Source: Annona cherimola
Lineage: Eukaryota > Streptophyta > Magnoliopsida > Magnoliales > Annonaceae
DNA: 64,000 bases
Assembly: GCA_030490835.1 (NCBI GenBank)
Contig: CM059973.1
Span: forward strand, 50,038,008 to 50,102,007
Direction: 5' to 3'
This document shows, one piece after another, positions 1 to 12,970 of the stretch (positions are counted from its first letter, which is position 1; each line of letters opens with the position of its first letter). Both the position numbers and the translations under genes were made by a program. The notes under the pieces were generated by a model, which was given only the letters and a program-made list of their open reading frames with translations, was not told where the DNA came from and ran no database searches.

Positions 1-2440
1 TGAGAAAAGACTAAAAGTACTCACTTAGCAAGTACTTATAAGGACATAGAAAATGATAAGGAAACTACGGGTGGTCCAACATAAAAGAAACCAAATAAGA
101 AATTTGGCTATTACTTTTGACAAGCTCTTGGACACATAGAGGAGAATTGTACCAATAAGGGTACATTTTTTACTTTGGTTTGTTTAGTGCTTAATTTAGC
201 CTTAGCCCCAAGAGACATTTTTATGAATAGATTTGGTGTTGTTATTCATGTAAGTGTGTCAGTGTAGGATTGCTTGAGTTGCTAAAAGGCCAAATGATAA
301 TGAAAGATTTATCGATGGAGGCGATAGCAAATCAGATACTATTGAGACTATGTGGACATTTAAGTTATTGTTATTAAAAAATCAACTTTATTTGAATTTG
401 AAAAAGACATATGGTACCATTTTTAATGAAATTTTGTTTCTATTTCTATATTGAATAAATTTGGTTATTCTTATTCATTTAGAAATTTTAATTTAGTCTT
501 TTTTAAATTCGAATATTATTAGATATGCTGAACAATTTCATGATATAAATCCTATGATCCTACATTCAGTTGTTTTGAGGCCAAAAATGTCAAGCATTTG
601 AAGATATTAAGCTTGAGAGGGAGATAAAGTTAGGGACTATTTCTTTAAAGAGAAATCTATAAGACATCGTTGATAAATAAGTTATTTCTGATGATCAAGC
701 TCAACAACCTCAAGAATAGATGACATTGAAAATATCTAACTTTTAAAGAGAAATCTATAAGACATCGTTGATAAACAGGTTATTCCTAATGATCAAGGTC
801 AACACCCTTAAGAATGGATGTCATTGAAAAGATCTACTAGAGAATGGATCCCATTGAAGAGATCTATTAGAGAAAGGAGAATGTGGTTTCCGATGGTTAC
901 ATCAGATTTCTCCAATACATCAGGATAATATTGGATTGGTGGAAGTGATTCCGTCAAGCAATACAAAGTAAAAACTCTTAAAAATATATTGATGTCATAA
1001 ATATGTGATTAAGTTTGTGAAAGACAATGACAATTTGGTAACCAGTTTCATTACCTGAAGGTATAAAGCTGATTGGTTATAAATGGATATTTAAAACAAA
1101 GAAGAACGTGAAAAGGCATAAAGTCTGTCTTATCACAATGAACTTTACTCAAAAGGAAGGCATAAATTACAAAGAAATTTTCTCTCCGATTTTATTAAAA
1201 GTTTCTTTCAAGATAAATGACTTTAGTGTCAGGTTTTAACCTTGAGCTGTAGTAGATGGATGTAAGGATAACATTCATAATAGACTTTCAGTTTTTAAAA
1301 TAAAAATCCATCTACGAGCTCAAGAAAGTTTTCTATTAATGGTATTGCAAATTTTATCAAATTGTGATCTCATTCGGTTTTAAAATGAATTCAGTTGACA
1401 ATTGCGTATACTATAAGTTTAGTGGGAGTAATCATAGGTTCGGTGGGAATAACACACAGACATACAGTTTTTCAACATCAATATAAGTTTATTGCATAAA
1501 ATTAAGATATTTCTGTCAAAGAAATTTAATGAAAAATCTTAAAAATATGTCTTTTGTATTAGGAATTCAGATATATCAGGATTATTCTTGGCGTATTCTT
1601 GGATGATCACAAAAGACCTATATTAAGAAAATACTCAAGATACTTGGTATGCAGGATTGTAAATTAGATGATACCTCCTTGCTAAGGGAGATAAATTTTA
1701 TCTCCATCAATGCCTTAAGAAAGATTTTAAATCTAAGAAAATGTAAAAAACTCCCTATGCTTTAGTAGTGGAAAGTTTGGTTGATGCTCAGGTTTTGAAT
1801 CTCAAACTAGTATACTTTTGGATATTGCGCACATTGTTGGGATGTTTAGCAGATATTTAAGTAATTTAGGAATGGATCTTTAAGAAGTAGCCAAACAGTT
1901 TTTTAAAGCACTTTTAGAGAACAAAATACTACATGTTCACATAAAGAAAATCAGGTAAGGTAAAGATCATTTGGTATTTAGATTTTGACATTATTGGATG
2001 CAAATACAGTTTTAGATCCACTTCATGCTATATTTATCTGCTTATTGGAAAAACTATATCAGGAAAAAGTGCTAAGCAGACACTTATAGTTTTTCAACCA
2101 TGACAACAGAGTTTATAGCATATTATAAGGCATCCAATTATGGAATATGACTACAGAGTTTTATCATAGGGTTACAAAATATAGACATCATCAAAGACAA
2201 CTTAAGTTATTTTGTGACAATAAATTAGTAGTCTTATATTCCAACAACAACAGGAGTTCAGCGATGTTCCTAGTTGTTAAGGGAATGATTCAGAAAAATA
2301 AAGTGTCTATAAAGCATATTGCAACAAACTTCAAAGTTACGGATCCGCTTACTAAGAGCAACACCTCATGGTCTTTCATGAGTGTACTACTCATATGGAT
2401 GTTGTATCATTTAATGATATGCTAATTAAGTAAGAGTTTG
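1..2440 (+). mobile_element. Decayed Ty1-copia element, pol remnants
   Basis: No long frame survives, but copia pol blocks are readable. Around 1060-1200 is the RT start (IGYKWIFKTKKN ... FTQKEGINYKEIFSP). Around 1815-1880 is DIAHIVGMFSRYLSNLG from the region after RT. At 2190-2360 is the RNase H end (LKLFCDNKLVVLYSNNNRSS ... SIKHIATNFKVTDPLTK). Frameshifts and stops break it throughout. A roughly 105-bp segment between the integrase and RT regions is tandemly duplicated (about 640-745 and 742-845). The element runs off the left edge of the window. Confidence 0.8.
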
Positions 2441-2805
2441 TATTTATTTACTTTTCTGATTTGGACACTTTACTATAGTTATGGATATTTTCTACAGAAA
2501 TAAAGTATTCAGTATTTTGGTTTTGATTTGATCTCACCAAATAAGTTGGACCAGTTGGAAATAGGCATGTTAGACCACATTACATGTAATTTTCATGCTA
2601 CGCATCCATACTTGATCTATGTCATTTGGTTATGTTTGATATATGTGATCGTAGATGGGTTTAGTTACGATAAATGTGACAAAGGCCGCTTTGATCCTAT
2701 GTTGGCATAACTAATAGACGATATTGTTCGGAGATGATTTTTGATATGATAGTAAAAGGTTTTGAACTCATAAGGTTATATATAATTATAAAATACATGT
2801 AGTCC

Positions 2806-2816
2806 AAGTGGGAGAT
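2806..2816 (+). other. Polypurine tract of the copia element
   Basis: AAGTGGGAGAT immediately precedes the TGTTGA start of the LTR, the usual copia plus-strand priming arrangement. Confidence 0.65.
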
Positions 2817-3279
2817 TGTTGAAATTTTTGACACACATATATATTAATTATATATACACTATCATCAATAGTGGCACAATTTTTTAAAGTGATTCTATAA
2901 GGTTTTATGGGCCTAAATCATCGAATAAAGTATAGGTCTCCTATGCGTAGAAACCCTACAGCCTAATTTCTAATTTCTATTTTTATGATGGGCTAAATTA
3001 GAAAGACGAAAGATAGACTTCCTATATAAATGATTATGGTCCTTAGGTTATGCACCGATTAGGGTTTCTTTTCTAACATCCCATCATTGAAAAAGATGAG
3101 TCACCTTCTCCAAAAAACCCTAGCATATTAATTTGGAAGATCAGAAAACCTCCGGATTAAACAATAACTACTCTTATAGATTTAGGTACGCTTCCGCTTA
3201 TGATTTTATTTTCTTGGTGATTTAACATGGAGGATCCTGGGGTGATTATTGATTTTTAATCAATAAGGTTTTCCCAACA
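2817..3279 (+). repeat. 3' LTR of the decayed copia element
   Basis: 463 bp beginning TGTTGAAATT and ending TTCCCAACA (TGTTG...CAACA ends), directly after the polypurine tract and downstream of the copia RNase H remnant. The 5' LTR lies outside the window, so identity and target duplication cannot be checked. Confidence 0.7.
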
Positions 3280-3937
3280 TTTTTATTTATTAAATTTAAT
3301 TACAACTTTTTTCTTGGAGATAATATCTCTTATACATAATCTTTGCTTAGGATTTTCACTTTGTATTGTCTAGTATTGAACACGTAGAACACATGGTTAT
3401 ACATATAACTATCTAAATTGCATTAGAGTTGATTGTTCAAAGTCGTGTATATCCACGTGGTAAAACAAATTTATTTATTGACCATTGAAGATTTGACCAT
3501 CTTACATGGATCATTAACCTTTTGATCATTGAATATTTGACCATCTTATGATAATCATTAAATATATTACGTTAATAACAACAGAAACAATTATATCTTA
3601 TTAAAATTTATCTTAATAAATTGCGGGACTTGGGTGGTTAAAATTGCTGATTTGGTTGTGAAGGCTAAAAGTTCAAGTTTTGAAATTAATGTAGAGACTG
3701 TTAAGACAATAAGTGAGATTTTATCTGAAGATTGAAGTATGCTCTTAATCCTATAATTAATATTTTTGAAGTTGAAATATCCATCTGATTATTAAAATTT
3801 TAGTTGAAAAGTTATGCATAATTTTTGTGGAGCCCGCTTCTATGTAATCGGGTTGCATAGAAGTGGTTCCATGTGACTATTTCCATTGTCATTCATTGAT
3901 TATTAATGTAAAAGCTAATCCATTCTTTGTAAGAGAT
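3280..3937. other. AT-rich intergenic DNA, no gene seen
   Basis: No coding frame is recognisable. A short phrase (TTGA[A/T][G/T]ATTTGACCATCTTA) is repeated near 3485 and 3533. Confidence 0.5.
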
Positions 3938-4310
3938 GATCCCATGCAGTCGGTGGTATGGAACCCCTCATGCATCTAGGCGTGGGAACCTTTTTTAATT
4001 TTTCATAAACATGTAAAAATAGGTGTATTTAACTTATAAACTAGGTTTTACCATTTTTGGATGCTTTTAAGTATTTTTATTTTTAAACACAATGACATTT
4101 TTCATAATTTTTTATTCAGAAAATTATGAACATGCAACTGTATTTAAAAATAAAAAAATTTAAAAGTATCCAAAAATGGTAAAACTTGGTTTATAAGTTA
4201 AATACACTTAGCTTTATATGTTTATAAAAAATTAAAAATTTTAAAAATAGAATTTTTGGCCAGACGCATGGGGGTAGTCGTGCATCTGGCTGCACCCAAT
4301 GACCCCTCTT
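3938..4310. mobile_element. MITE, hairpin family 1, copy A
   Basis: Large imperfect inverted repeat. The left arm contains GTGTATTTAACTTATAAAC then TTTTACCATTTTTGGATGC (about 4020-4072); the right arm contains the reverse complement (about 4160-4215). Outer ends resemble each other (ATGCATCTAGGCG / GTGCATCTGGCTGCACCC). The same core recurs near 11.8, 12.3, 31.7, 43.2 and 58.8 kb. Confidence 0.6.
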
Positions 4311-4359
4311 TTTTGTATTTAACATCATTTATTTTGCTAAGTGATCAACTGTCATCTAA

Positions 4360-4620
4360 ATCAAATATATGCATGAGACATATTCGCTTAAAAATAGATA
4401 TGTGTGTGTGTGTAAAGCAGGAAAAATGCTTAGATTCATTCACATGTATATTAGAATATACCAGTACTTTATAAAATCATTTATCCACATAGTAATGATA
4501 TCTTACATAGTTTACATGTTCAAAATACTATTTTAAAATTTATATTTAAATGTTAAATCATTTTATTACTTTGATTGTACATATTTGTAGATGGGGTCGT
4601 GCACATTGATATTAGGTAAG
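4360..4620. mobile_element. MITE-like repeat, family 2
   Basis: Shares with 23340-23600, 23880-24120, 42240-42480 and 42700-42900 a core of the form AAATCATTTATC.A.ATA.TAATGATAT followed by TTAAATRTT..AAAT and ATTTTRTTA. It is AT-rich and non-coding. Ends were not resolved. Confidence 0.4.
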
Positions 4621-5797
4621 TAAAAGGGTTCTTATAATATTATAAATGTTGCTAAATATAATAGACGAAATGAATTTTTCATCAATTATCAAAACATTTA
4701 AAATGAGGTAGATTATATAGAAGAGAAGTTCCATAGAAACATTTCCAAATTTTAATTATATAGTAGGATTATTTTGAAGTAACCAAATATTCATTCATAC
4801 TTGATTTAATAAAATTTTAAGATTTTATTTTAAATAAATTCTTGTAAATGTTATGTGATTAAATCTTATGAAGATGATGAGTTTAAATCCTTATGTAGTT
4901 GTATGATTTTAATTTTATGTCATAATGGTTATGTGATTAAATCTTATGAAGATGATGAATTTAGATCCTTCTCTTTTGGTGACTGTGACCAGGGGTGCAA
5001 CCAAATCGAATTAGGCAAGTAGGAGCATAACCCTAATCCTAGTTTATTTATGAAATTTCAATCTTAATCTATTTATTTACCATTCTATAAGTCTGTAACC
5101 CTAAATTACTTATGATCGAAAATGATAATTCAACGGAAACATGTGCAATTCACCTGTGCTTTTAGATAGTAAAAAGGCATACATTGTTGGGTTAGGATCC
5201 AACACATGCTCAACTCATCATCAATAATCAATTCAGAACAATTAGTTTGTCAACATAGCTATTATCAAGTTGACTCAAAGATTCATGCTGAGCACAACTC
5301 TACCTCATGAGATTTTAATTCACCATTATCGTCATTATGAGTAAATTTAGAACTGGTTACGAAGGTAATTTAATACTTTTTATAATGCAACTGTTGTCAA
5401 GCTACCTTAAGGACCTACACTAAAGTCAACTTGATCCATTTTGCAAAGATTTCTCAATTAAGGAAAGCTAATAACAACAATAATATCAACTATATTAAAC
5501 TAGCTTGATAAAGAAAGAATTGTAGCGTTATCAGCTTAGTGGCTAATGCATTTCATTTGTCTCCATCTCATATATATGATATATCCGGTTCTTGATCTTT
5601 CCCAGATCTATAACAAAAGTAGAGATTGCCTGTGATTTAGATTTTTATGGGTCGATTGTGAATATCAATGACACTTTGGATGTATTTATCTTTCCTTCCA
5701 ATTGAGGTTGTTCTTCTCAGAAAAAAAAAAAGAGAGAGAGAAAGTATAATTAGGGATCACAATGTGATCGAGGACGTAAAGGCCTTTTTTTTGTGAA
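4621..5797. other. AT-rich intergenic DNA with one short tandem duplication
   Basis: No gene seen. ATGTGATTAAATCTTATGAA plus the following 15 or so bases occurs near 4852 and again near 4929. A GA-rich run lies at about 5718-5743. Confidence 0.5.
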
Positions 5798-6514
5798 AAT
5801 ATTGTTGGTCCCGAGTTAATGGCAATTACCCAAGAGGGGAGGGGTGAATTGGGTATTTAAAGATTTTCAACTTAAACAGAAATTTTACCTCAGATTAATC
5901 TAGTCCCCTTTATGAATAAACAAATGGAAAGCAATATAGTGCTGAGAGCAGAAATATAAATCAACAAGCAAGATTTTATAGTGGTTCGGGCAACCCTCCC
6001 TACTCCACTCTTCCAAGCTCACACCTCTTGTGACTTGGGTTCCACTATGTATTTCACAAATACAACTAGAACCACTGCTCTTTTCTAGATTCCAGCTCTA
6101 GGGGACATCAACAATTCACAGTACAAGTAGGTGACGAGTTCCACTCCAATCACACACTACTTTGCTTACACTTGATCTTAGTTACCCAAACTAAATCAAG
6201 TTTAATACAACAAGAAAAAGTAAAAGAAAGTTTCTACACGTTACTGGTGTGTAGAGGCAGATTTGGCACAGGGAAGAACTTGTAAAACAGTCTGAAAGAT
6301 TCAACGAGCAGCTCTTGGCAGTTTGAAAGCAAGGTTCTTCTTCTAGATGTTGGCTTGATCACTTAATGCTCTTAGAGATGGGAGTTATGCTCATTCAATG
6401 AATTCTCAGCTACCCTCCATGTTCATATTGAATGCCTTATATAATTGTTGAGGGAATCCGAATGTTTGGAAGTAGGTGGCGCGCATTTAATGCACCAACG
6501 TTCGAAAAATTTCT

Positions 6515-6710
6515 GACCATTGCAACCCAAGTCGCAAGTGGAGTCAACTTCGGGTGCGACTTCACCCAAGTCGCAGATGGAGTCGACTTCGAGTGCGACT
6601 TCGCCTGTCCGCAGCTTCTTCAAGTTCCAGTCTGGGTCGACTTGGTCCTCGACTTGACCCAAGTCGCAGGTGAAGTCGACTTCGGGTGCGACTTCACTTC
6701 CTCAGCTTGT
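6515..6710 (-). repeat. GTCGAC/AAGTCGC palindromic array (solo LTR U3)
   Basis: Repeated CAAGTCGCA ... AGTCRACTTCG ... TGCGACTT units, equivalent to the array at 53425-53610 of the young 5' LTR, in inverted orientation. Confidence 0.75.
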
Positions 6711-6854
6711 TAGTTGAACTTGAAATTCTTTGGAATGTCTTGCTTGCTTGAATTTCTTCATGTTTGATTGTTCTTCTACCATTTTATGTAACTTAAGACT
6801 CTTTATGTTTCTTCTATCTTAAAAACATTTGATACCATGTCTTGAGTCTTGAAT

Positions 6855-9800
6855 TGTCAAACCCCGATCTTAGATACATGTATGAAACCCTGAGGTTGTA
6901 AACTTTAGGTAATATATTAATATATATTCATGAGTATGAAAAATATATGGGAATAGATGTTAAAATAATTAATTATGAAATTCGGATGAGTAGTGCATAG
7001 TGCACGTGAATAGTGAAATGTGAATAGTAAACGTGGGATTAAAAAAATATTAAGTTAATCACTTTGGATTAATTTAATCACAAAAAGACAAAAAAGGAAG
7101 CTTCCCACAAAAGGACAAAATAGCAACTTTTTGATTTATTTAGTATTTTCGGATTTTTAATTGATTTTTGAAGAAAATGAAGAAAAATTCATATCTTGCA
7201 ATCCGGACATCGGATCAAGATGTAATTTTTTATGGGTGGCCAAGATATGATGATGGATATGATGAATGGTCCAAGATTAATCAAGGATCATGAATTAAGG
7301 GTCAAGATTAAATGTCATTTGAAAAGGGAAAAAGTAACTTTACTTTTTCATTAATGGCATTTGACTTTGATTAATTTTAATTAAATAAAATTAATGCAAA
7401 GCCTGCAATTGCTGCTGGAGCATGGACTTTTGGGGCATGATCCAATGGCCCATGATCATCCTCATCAAGAACCAACGGCTAGGATTTAATTTTCTTAAAA
7501 TAAATAAATTTTAATAAATAAAAAAGCTAGAAAAATAGGGCTGCAATAGGGGGGATGGAGCAGGCCTAGGGTGGGCTGCACAAGGCTCCATGCACCTTTT
7601 GGAAATTAGAAAAAAATACATTTATAATTTAATACCTCAAGCAAGGGGGGTAAATTCCAATTTGATGAAAAATCAAAAAGTATAAATAGGGGGCAGGGGT
7701 GAACGTCAAAGGCACTTCATCCCAGCTCCATTTGAGCATTTTTTCACCCCCACCACGTTTTAGCCTTGAGGAGAAAGAAAAGGAGGAAGTTAGAGAGAGA
7801 AAGTGTGAGAAAAAGTGGGATATCTTCACTTCGGGTAAGTGATTTCTTCCCAAATTTCTTTTGAATGTTAATTAGGGTAAAACCATGCTTAGATAATGCC
7901 TAAGCATGAGAAAATAAGTAAATTTATAATGATTAATCGGAATCATGCCGAAACATCGAAAATTTGGAGCAAAGATGGAGCATTCGGGAAGATAGTATAT
8001 GATATGTGAAAATAATGCTCCAAAATTGATAAATGATGATTTGGGATGTATGATTATGATGAATATGATGTTGGAATGATGATATATTAATTTCATGATT
8101 TTCGGAATTAAGGATTATGCTTAAGTGAATTTATGTTGATTTTTAGTACATGGAGAAAATGATTTATTTAACCAAGTAAATGATGATAAATTCAAAATGT
8201 ATGAAATTTCCCATGATATACGAAGCATAAGCTATGTCATGGTATTTTTTATTTTTGGGAAAAATGTCAATTTTTGGAACCCATGAACAGTAACCACGTT
8301 GCTGTGAACAGTAACGTGAACAGTGATGATGAACAGTAATATGCTACAGTGACATGAACAGTAATTATGAACAGTGAACAGCGTATTTTGGGAAAAAATT
8401 GAGATTTATTTTTGTATATTTATGAGGATATATGGATGGAATTTTTAAAGGATTTATGGATAAAAATTCATATAAATGAGTAATGACCAAGTATTTATAA
8501 AAGGAAAACATCTATAAAAATGAGGTAATATGTGATCGTAAAGCATGCATGGGAAGCAAGCTAAGCATGGAATAGATGGATAAAATATCCAATTTCCTTG
8601 TATAGGAAAATGAAAGGAAAGGATAAAGGAGTCAGATTGAAGCAAAGCAAAGGTAAGCAAGCAAGCTTTTTAAAATATGATTTTATTGTTTCATTGTAAG
8701 CAAGCAAACCCTTTTGAAAATGTGATTTTATTCTCAAGTATTTATGAAATGTGTTTTAAGGATGATCATTCTTATAATGTTTTGAAACGATGAATGTTTA
8801 TAAGTTTTTATGGAAAGTCATGCCGGCATATTGATATCATGTGATGTTCATGGACATGTGCACATGTATAATGTATAAGGAAGAGGCTTTGGTGGAGGTA
8901 GAAAGCGGATCAGAGGGTCCCCCTTCACTATTGCCGAGTCGTATGGGCTGTGTGCCGACGGCGTCCTCCCCAGAGGTGGAGGCAAATGAATGTTATGTGT
9001 GAATGGATGCATTGCATTTTCATACATGAATTGAAAAGAAAAGCATGGATTTGAAATGATATTTTTAAATGAATTGTGCAAATAATTCTCTACATGAGAA
9101 TGACAAGCCACCTAGTGTAAGAGGCATATAATGCCGGGATAATCAAAAGTCATGCATGTAGGAACCATGTAGGCGTCAAGAGGAAGAGAGGTTCCCCTTG
9201 ATGAGGCCAAGTCGGAGACAGCCGGCGTATTGGACCATGCTATGTGAGATGTTCCCTGGACTAGCATACCCGCGCACGAAGGTTTATGTCAGAAGTGGAA
9301 AGGAAGCATTTGCACATCCAATGTTTATGAAAAGATTTCTATTCCATTGATAGTTGATCACTTGCTAAGTGTCTCCTATCGAATGGAGAGAAATGCATTT
9401 ATGAATGATTTTCATGAGTGGTTTATAAAAGGTTTCCAAAAATGGTTTACGAAAAGGTTTCTATTCAGTTGGTAGTTGATCACTTGGTAAGTGTCTTCTA
9501 CCGTATGGAGAGGAATGCATTTAAAATAAAAAAATGCTTGCTTATTGAGTTTAGACTCATGTTTTGTTTTCCCAACCTCAGACAGGTGTAGGGAAAGCCA
9601 AGAAATGAAGGACATGTGTTGCTAAAGGAAAAGAGGAATCTACAAAGGTTAGTAGATTTTTGTATGAATAGATTCCCTAATGGGATATGATGAAAAAGAC
9701 ATAGGTTGTATGAAATTATGAAGTGATGAATAATATGAGAAGTTGATGATTTATGATGTTATGGATAAGTCCATTATGAATGATGATGAGTATATGTTTA

Positions 9801-9950
9801 TATGATGAAAGAAAAAGAAATGAAAAAAAATTGGACGAGATCCAATTAAGTACCTGCCGCGTGATCAGGGCAACAATCCTGATTCACACTTACCAATCGA
9901 TAAGATCCCGGAGTAAGGACAAATGTGACGCCTCGGTTCAGGGCACCACA
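6855..9950 (+). repeat. 3.1-kb solo LTR (family Y), probably Gypsy type
   Basis: Begins TGTCAAACCCC and ends GGGCACCACA. A perfect 5-bp target duplication TGAAT flanks it (6850-6854, 9951-9955), and it sits inside the inverted solo LTR 5803-10584. A TATA box (TATAAATAGGGGG) lies at 7681 and its copy near 63664. The second copy at 62814 onward is readily alignable. Inside are GTGAAYAGT motif clusters (about 6985-7035 and 8283-8385) and a roughly 125-bp tandem duplication (TAGTTGATCACTTG near 9350 and 9472). No reading frame is meaningful. The Gypsy assignment is inferred from length and the GACGCCTCGG-type end. Confidence 0.85.
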
Positions 9951-10139
9951 TGAATCCTTGAGTATTGGAGTGTATAAGAGAGGTCCAAGTGATGATCTCG
10001 ATTCTCCATGAAAATATGCAACTTTGCTTGCTTTGGACTTTATTTGATTTTCATTTGAGTGTTTGAGTTGTCTTGGCCTTCATCTTCACATGAATCTAGC
10101 ATTGAGCCGTCTTGATCTGCAAGTTCCGCACTAATGTGA

Positions 10140-10452
10140 AGCTGGAGTCGACTTGGTCTGCGACTTCACCCAAGTCGCATGCGGAGTCGACTTCGTTTGC
10201 GACTTCGGCAGCTCTCATCCCCGATTTCAACTCTGGACAGAATTGACGCCTCGAAATCGAAGTTGAAGTCGACTTGGTCTGCGACTTCACCCAAGTCGCA
10301 TGCGGAGTCAACTTGGGATGCAACTTCGGTAGCTTTGCTCCTCGATTTCAATTCTGAATAGAAATAACGAGTCGAAGTCAATGCTGGAGTCGACTTGGGG
10401 ATCGACTTGGCCTAAGTCAATGCTTGAGTCGACTTGGAAATCGACTTAACCT
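10140..10452 (-). repeat. GTCGAC/AAGTCGC palindromic array, second block
   Basis: At least five units with GAGTCGACTTGG or GAGTCAACTTGG cores flanked by TGCGACTT or AAGTCGCA arms, equivalent to 52816-53112 in the young 5' LTR. The two blocks are separated by the inserted LTR. Confidence 0.75.
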
Positions 10453-10589
10453 GTCGTGCTTCATTTTCTTCATTTGTATAACCTTTAATCATTTTCACAA
10501 ATATGTTAGTAACCAAAACTTACTCAAATTAATATATTAATCATCAAAACATAGACTTGGCTTATTTTCCACATGTTTCCAACAAATAT

Positions 10590-11806
10590 GACTCATTTAT
10601 TGCAAATAGACAAAAATACTTTAATCTCGTCCCCTTAAACGAAACACATCAATAATTTTCCCCAGAGTGAAAAGAAAAAAATAGAGTTTGGGACATTTAT
10701 TTTTCATAAAAGGAATATTCTAAGAGCACACTGACAAAAAAATTTACCTTAAATCGGTCATTCCTTGGGTGGGAGGATCAAAATGGCAAGTTATTGAAAC
10801 TTGAAGCCATGTAATGTAAATTTGAAGCTCACGGCTTAAATAATATAAATATAAATTTGATAAATTTGCAGTTTGGAGAGTAAATAGAACTATCATTCTT
10901 TCAAAGAAAATCAATTTAACCCAAAGCGGAAATGCTTTTTGAGCCCCGATTAAAAAATGAGCAGAAAAAATGCAAATTGCGATAAAAAAAGATCAATTTT
11001 AATTTATTTCATTACTCGTTTAGCTAACATTATTTCTAACATTTATTTTATTTGTCTGATAGCATTACCAGTTAATAGTGGAGCCAGACCTTCAAACTCA
11101 TTTGAAGGAGGGCACAATATTATTTAGGAGGGGGTGCGTAACCATATAAAAGTAAATTACATTTTTAAATATTTTTAATAATTTGAAGAAGGTTTTTTAA
11201 ATGTTCAAAAATTCAGGGGCCATTGTGCCCCTTAACTCCATGTGGCTATGCCTATGTCATCGGTAACCTTGTTTGTCACTCATTTATGTAAAAAATTTAA
11301 TGTTTCACTACAATGTGATCAAAATTATTAAAAGATGGTTGAAAATTAGTACGTCACAAAGGAGAAATAACCCTTCTTCAAAAATTAACTTCGGAAATCA
11401 ACCTATGGCACGAATGTAATTTTACAGTACATAAAGTCACAGAACATTCCAAATGTTTGTGGCCTCGACATTTTATAAAAGTTAGAAGAAAGCTGAAAAC
11501 ACGAAAGAGAAAGCATGTCAGGAGAAGGCATGGGCAAGCAAGGTATGTCATTTATCTCACGGTAAAAAGCGAAAAGAATATCAAATGGATCTAATCATCT
11601 TTATCCAGCTAATCTAGTGCTTAGTACTATCGAGATCAAGGGGGTTTTGTATCTGTCGTTACATAGGTTAGGAAAATTGCAGATATATCTGTTCGTTTCA
11701 TGAAATTTCAAATCATTACGCCACGTTTTCAATAAAATTGAACGGCTTATCTCTTCTGTTAGATTTTCAAGGATGACCTATAAAATTTTTAATGAAACAG
11801 TAAAAA
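10590..11806. other. AT-rich intergenic DNA, one TE trace
   Basis: No gene seen. About 11075-11265 has ends TAGTGGAGCCAGACC and AACTCCATGTGGCTATGCC around a GGGGGTGCGTAACC interior, resembling a decayed small DNA transposon. Confidence 0.4.
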
Positions 11807-12135
11807 TGAGACCGGACTCTATAAGTCAGCCCATTACCCTACATTTAATATTTTTTGGTCTTTTAATAAAATTGTTATTCTTAGTAAGTTTAATTCATAT
11901 ATCAAGTTTTATCATTTTTTAAAGATGTGTATATTTATATTTTCAATTCTAATATAGGGGTATTTTAGTCCTATATTTGAAATTTTAAAAATATATATAC
12001 ACATCTCTAAAAATGATAAAACTTGAAATATGGTTTAAATAAACTTAGACGAGGAATTTTATTTAAAAAAAAACCAAAATTTTTTAAAACAAAATAAGGT
12101 AATGGAACCTTACTGCCGGTTGCATGGTATCATGA
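11807..12135. mobile_element. MITE, hairpin family 1, copy B
   Basis: Inverted arms: TTTAATTCATATATCAAGTTTTATCATTTTTTAAAGATGTGT near 11890-11930 pairs with ACACATCTCTAAAAATGATAAAACTTGAAATATGGTTTAAAT near 12000-12042. Ends ATGAGACCGG...CCCATTACC and GGTAATGG...CCGGTTGCATGGTATCAT match imperfectly. Confidence 0.55.
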
Positions 12136-12164
12136 ATCGATAACAATACACCTATGAAAAAGGA

Positions 12165-12510
12165 TTAGAATCAAGGATCATAATACAGTGCACCTAGATG
12201 CAAAAACCTATTTTTTATATTTTTTTGAAATTTTTTTATAAAACTGTTAAACTACATATATTTAACATGTTTATCAATTTTTACCATTTTTTATGCTTTT
12301 ATATTTTTATTTTTTATTTTTTAAATCAGTGGCATTTTCGTAATTTATGAATCACAAAAATGCTACTGATTTTAAAAAAAATTTAAAATATCTACAAGTT
12401 TCCAAAAATAGTAAAAAATGATATACATATTAAATACACTTAAATTAATAATTGTATAAAAAAATTAAAAAAATAGATAAAATGCACATGGGTGCACTAA
12501 GGCTTTAGTT
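12165..12510. mobile_element. MITE, hairpin family 1, copy C
   Basis: Ends AGTGCACCTAGATGCA and TGCACATGGGTGCACT are imperfect inverted repeats. The interior has ATTTAACATG...TTTTACCATTTTT and its complement, plus the family's AATCAGTGGCATTTTCGTAATTT centre. Confidence 0.6.
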
Positions 12511-12734
12511 TCGTTAGAATCAAAGTTAAAAAGAAATGATGAAATGAAAATATCTTTGCAAATATAGGCAAAAGACTCAAAATTAAAGTAAAAGGGAAGA
12601 TGAAAATTCCTCTCATGTCAATTGTAACCATTATTTTTGTTGCAAATATTATAAAAGTTGTTGTGACAGAAAAATATATTATTGAATAATAAAATATAAA
12701 AATGAATATTTTAATTTCATTAAATCAAAAAGTG

Positions 12735-12970
12735 AAAATTTTGCTAATGGGCAGTTGGCTCAGTAATAAATCCGGATGGCTAGCATGGGGGCAATCGGGT
12801 TTTGAATGTCCTCCTTGTTGGGAGGAGTTCATCCTCTAAAATCCGGGGGGGGGGGGGTCGGGTCTAGAGATTTCTCCCTGATATGGGGTGTTTATAAAAA
12901 ATTTCCTATATAGCGTGAGGGTTATGAATGTGTTTCATTGTAATATTTAGATGTTGCATTGTATAACTGT
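12735..12970 (+). mobile_element. SINE-like element (tentative)
   Basis: Starts near AGTTGGCTCAGTAAT (box A-like) with GGGTTTTGAATGTCC (box B-like) 40-50 bp downstream, then a GC-rich body with a run of 12 G and a T/A-rich end. The overall plan resembles 14448-14715. Box matches are weak. Confidence 0.3.

Larger units (their letters stand above)
5803..10584 (-). repeat. Solo LTR of the TR-GAG family, interrupted by a second LTR
   Basis: On the minus strand it starts TGTTGGAAAC (10584) and ends GGGACCAACA (5803), as the LTRs at 52693-54442 and 56535-58284 do. It shares the TTGATGATTAA start region, the GTCGAC arrays and the closing ACTCGGGACCAACA. A 5-bp target duplication AATAT flanks it (5798-5802, 10585-10589). 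Without the internal insertion (6855-9950 plus one TGAAT) it is about 1681 bp, against 1750 for the young LTRs, and clearly diverged from them. No internal region is present, so it is a solo LTR left by LTR-LTR recombination. Confidence 0.88.

Noticed and set aside
7629..9111. Minus-strand small frames in 7629-9111, and a similar one at 63588-63929
   Set aside because: They lie in both copies of LTR Y but are not conserved in length and have no motif; the shared part reflects LTR homology.
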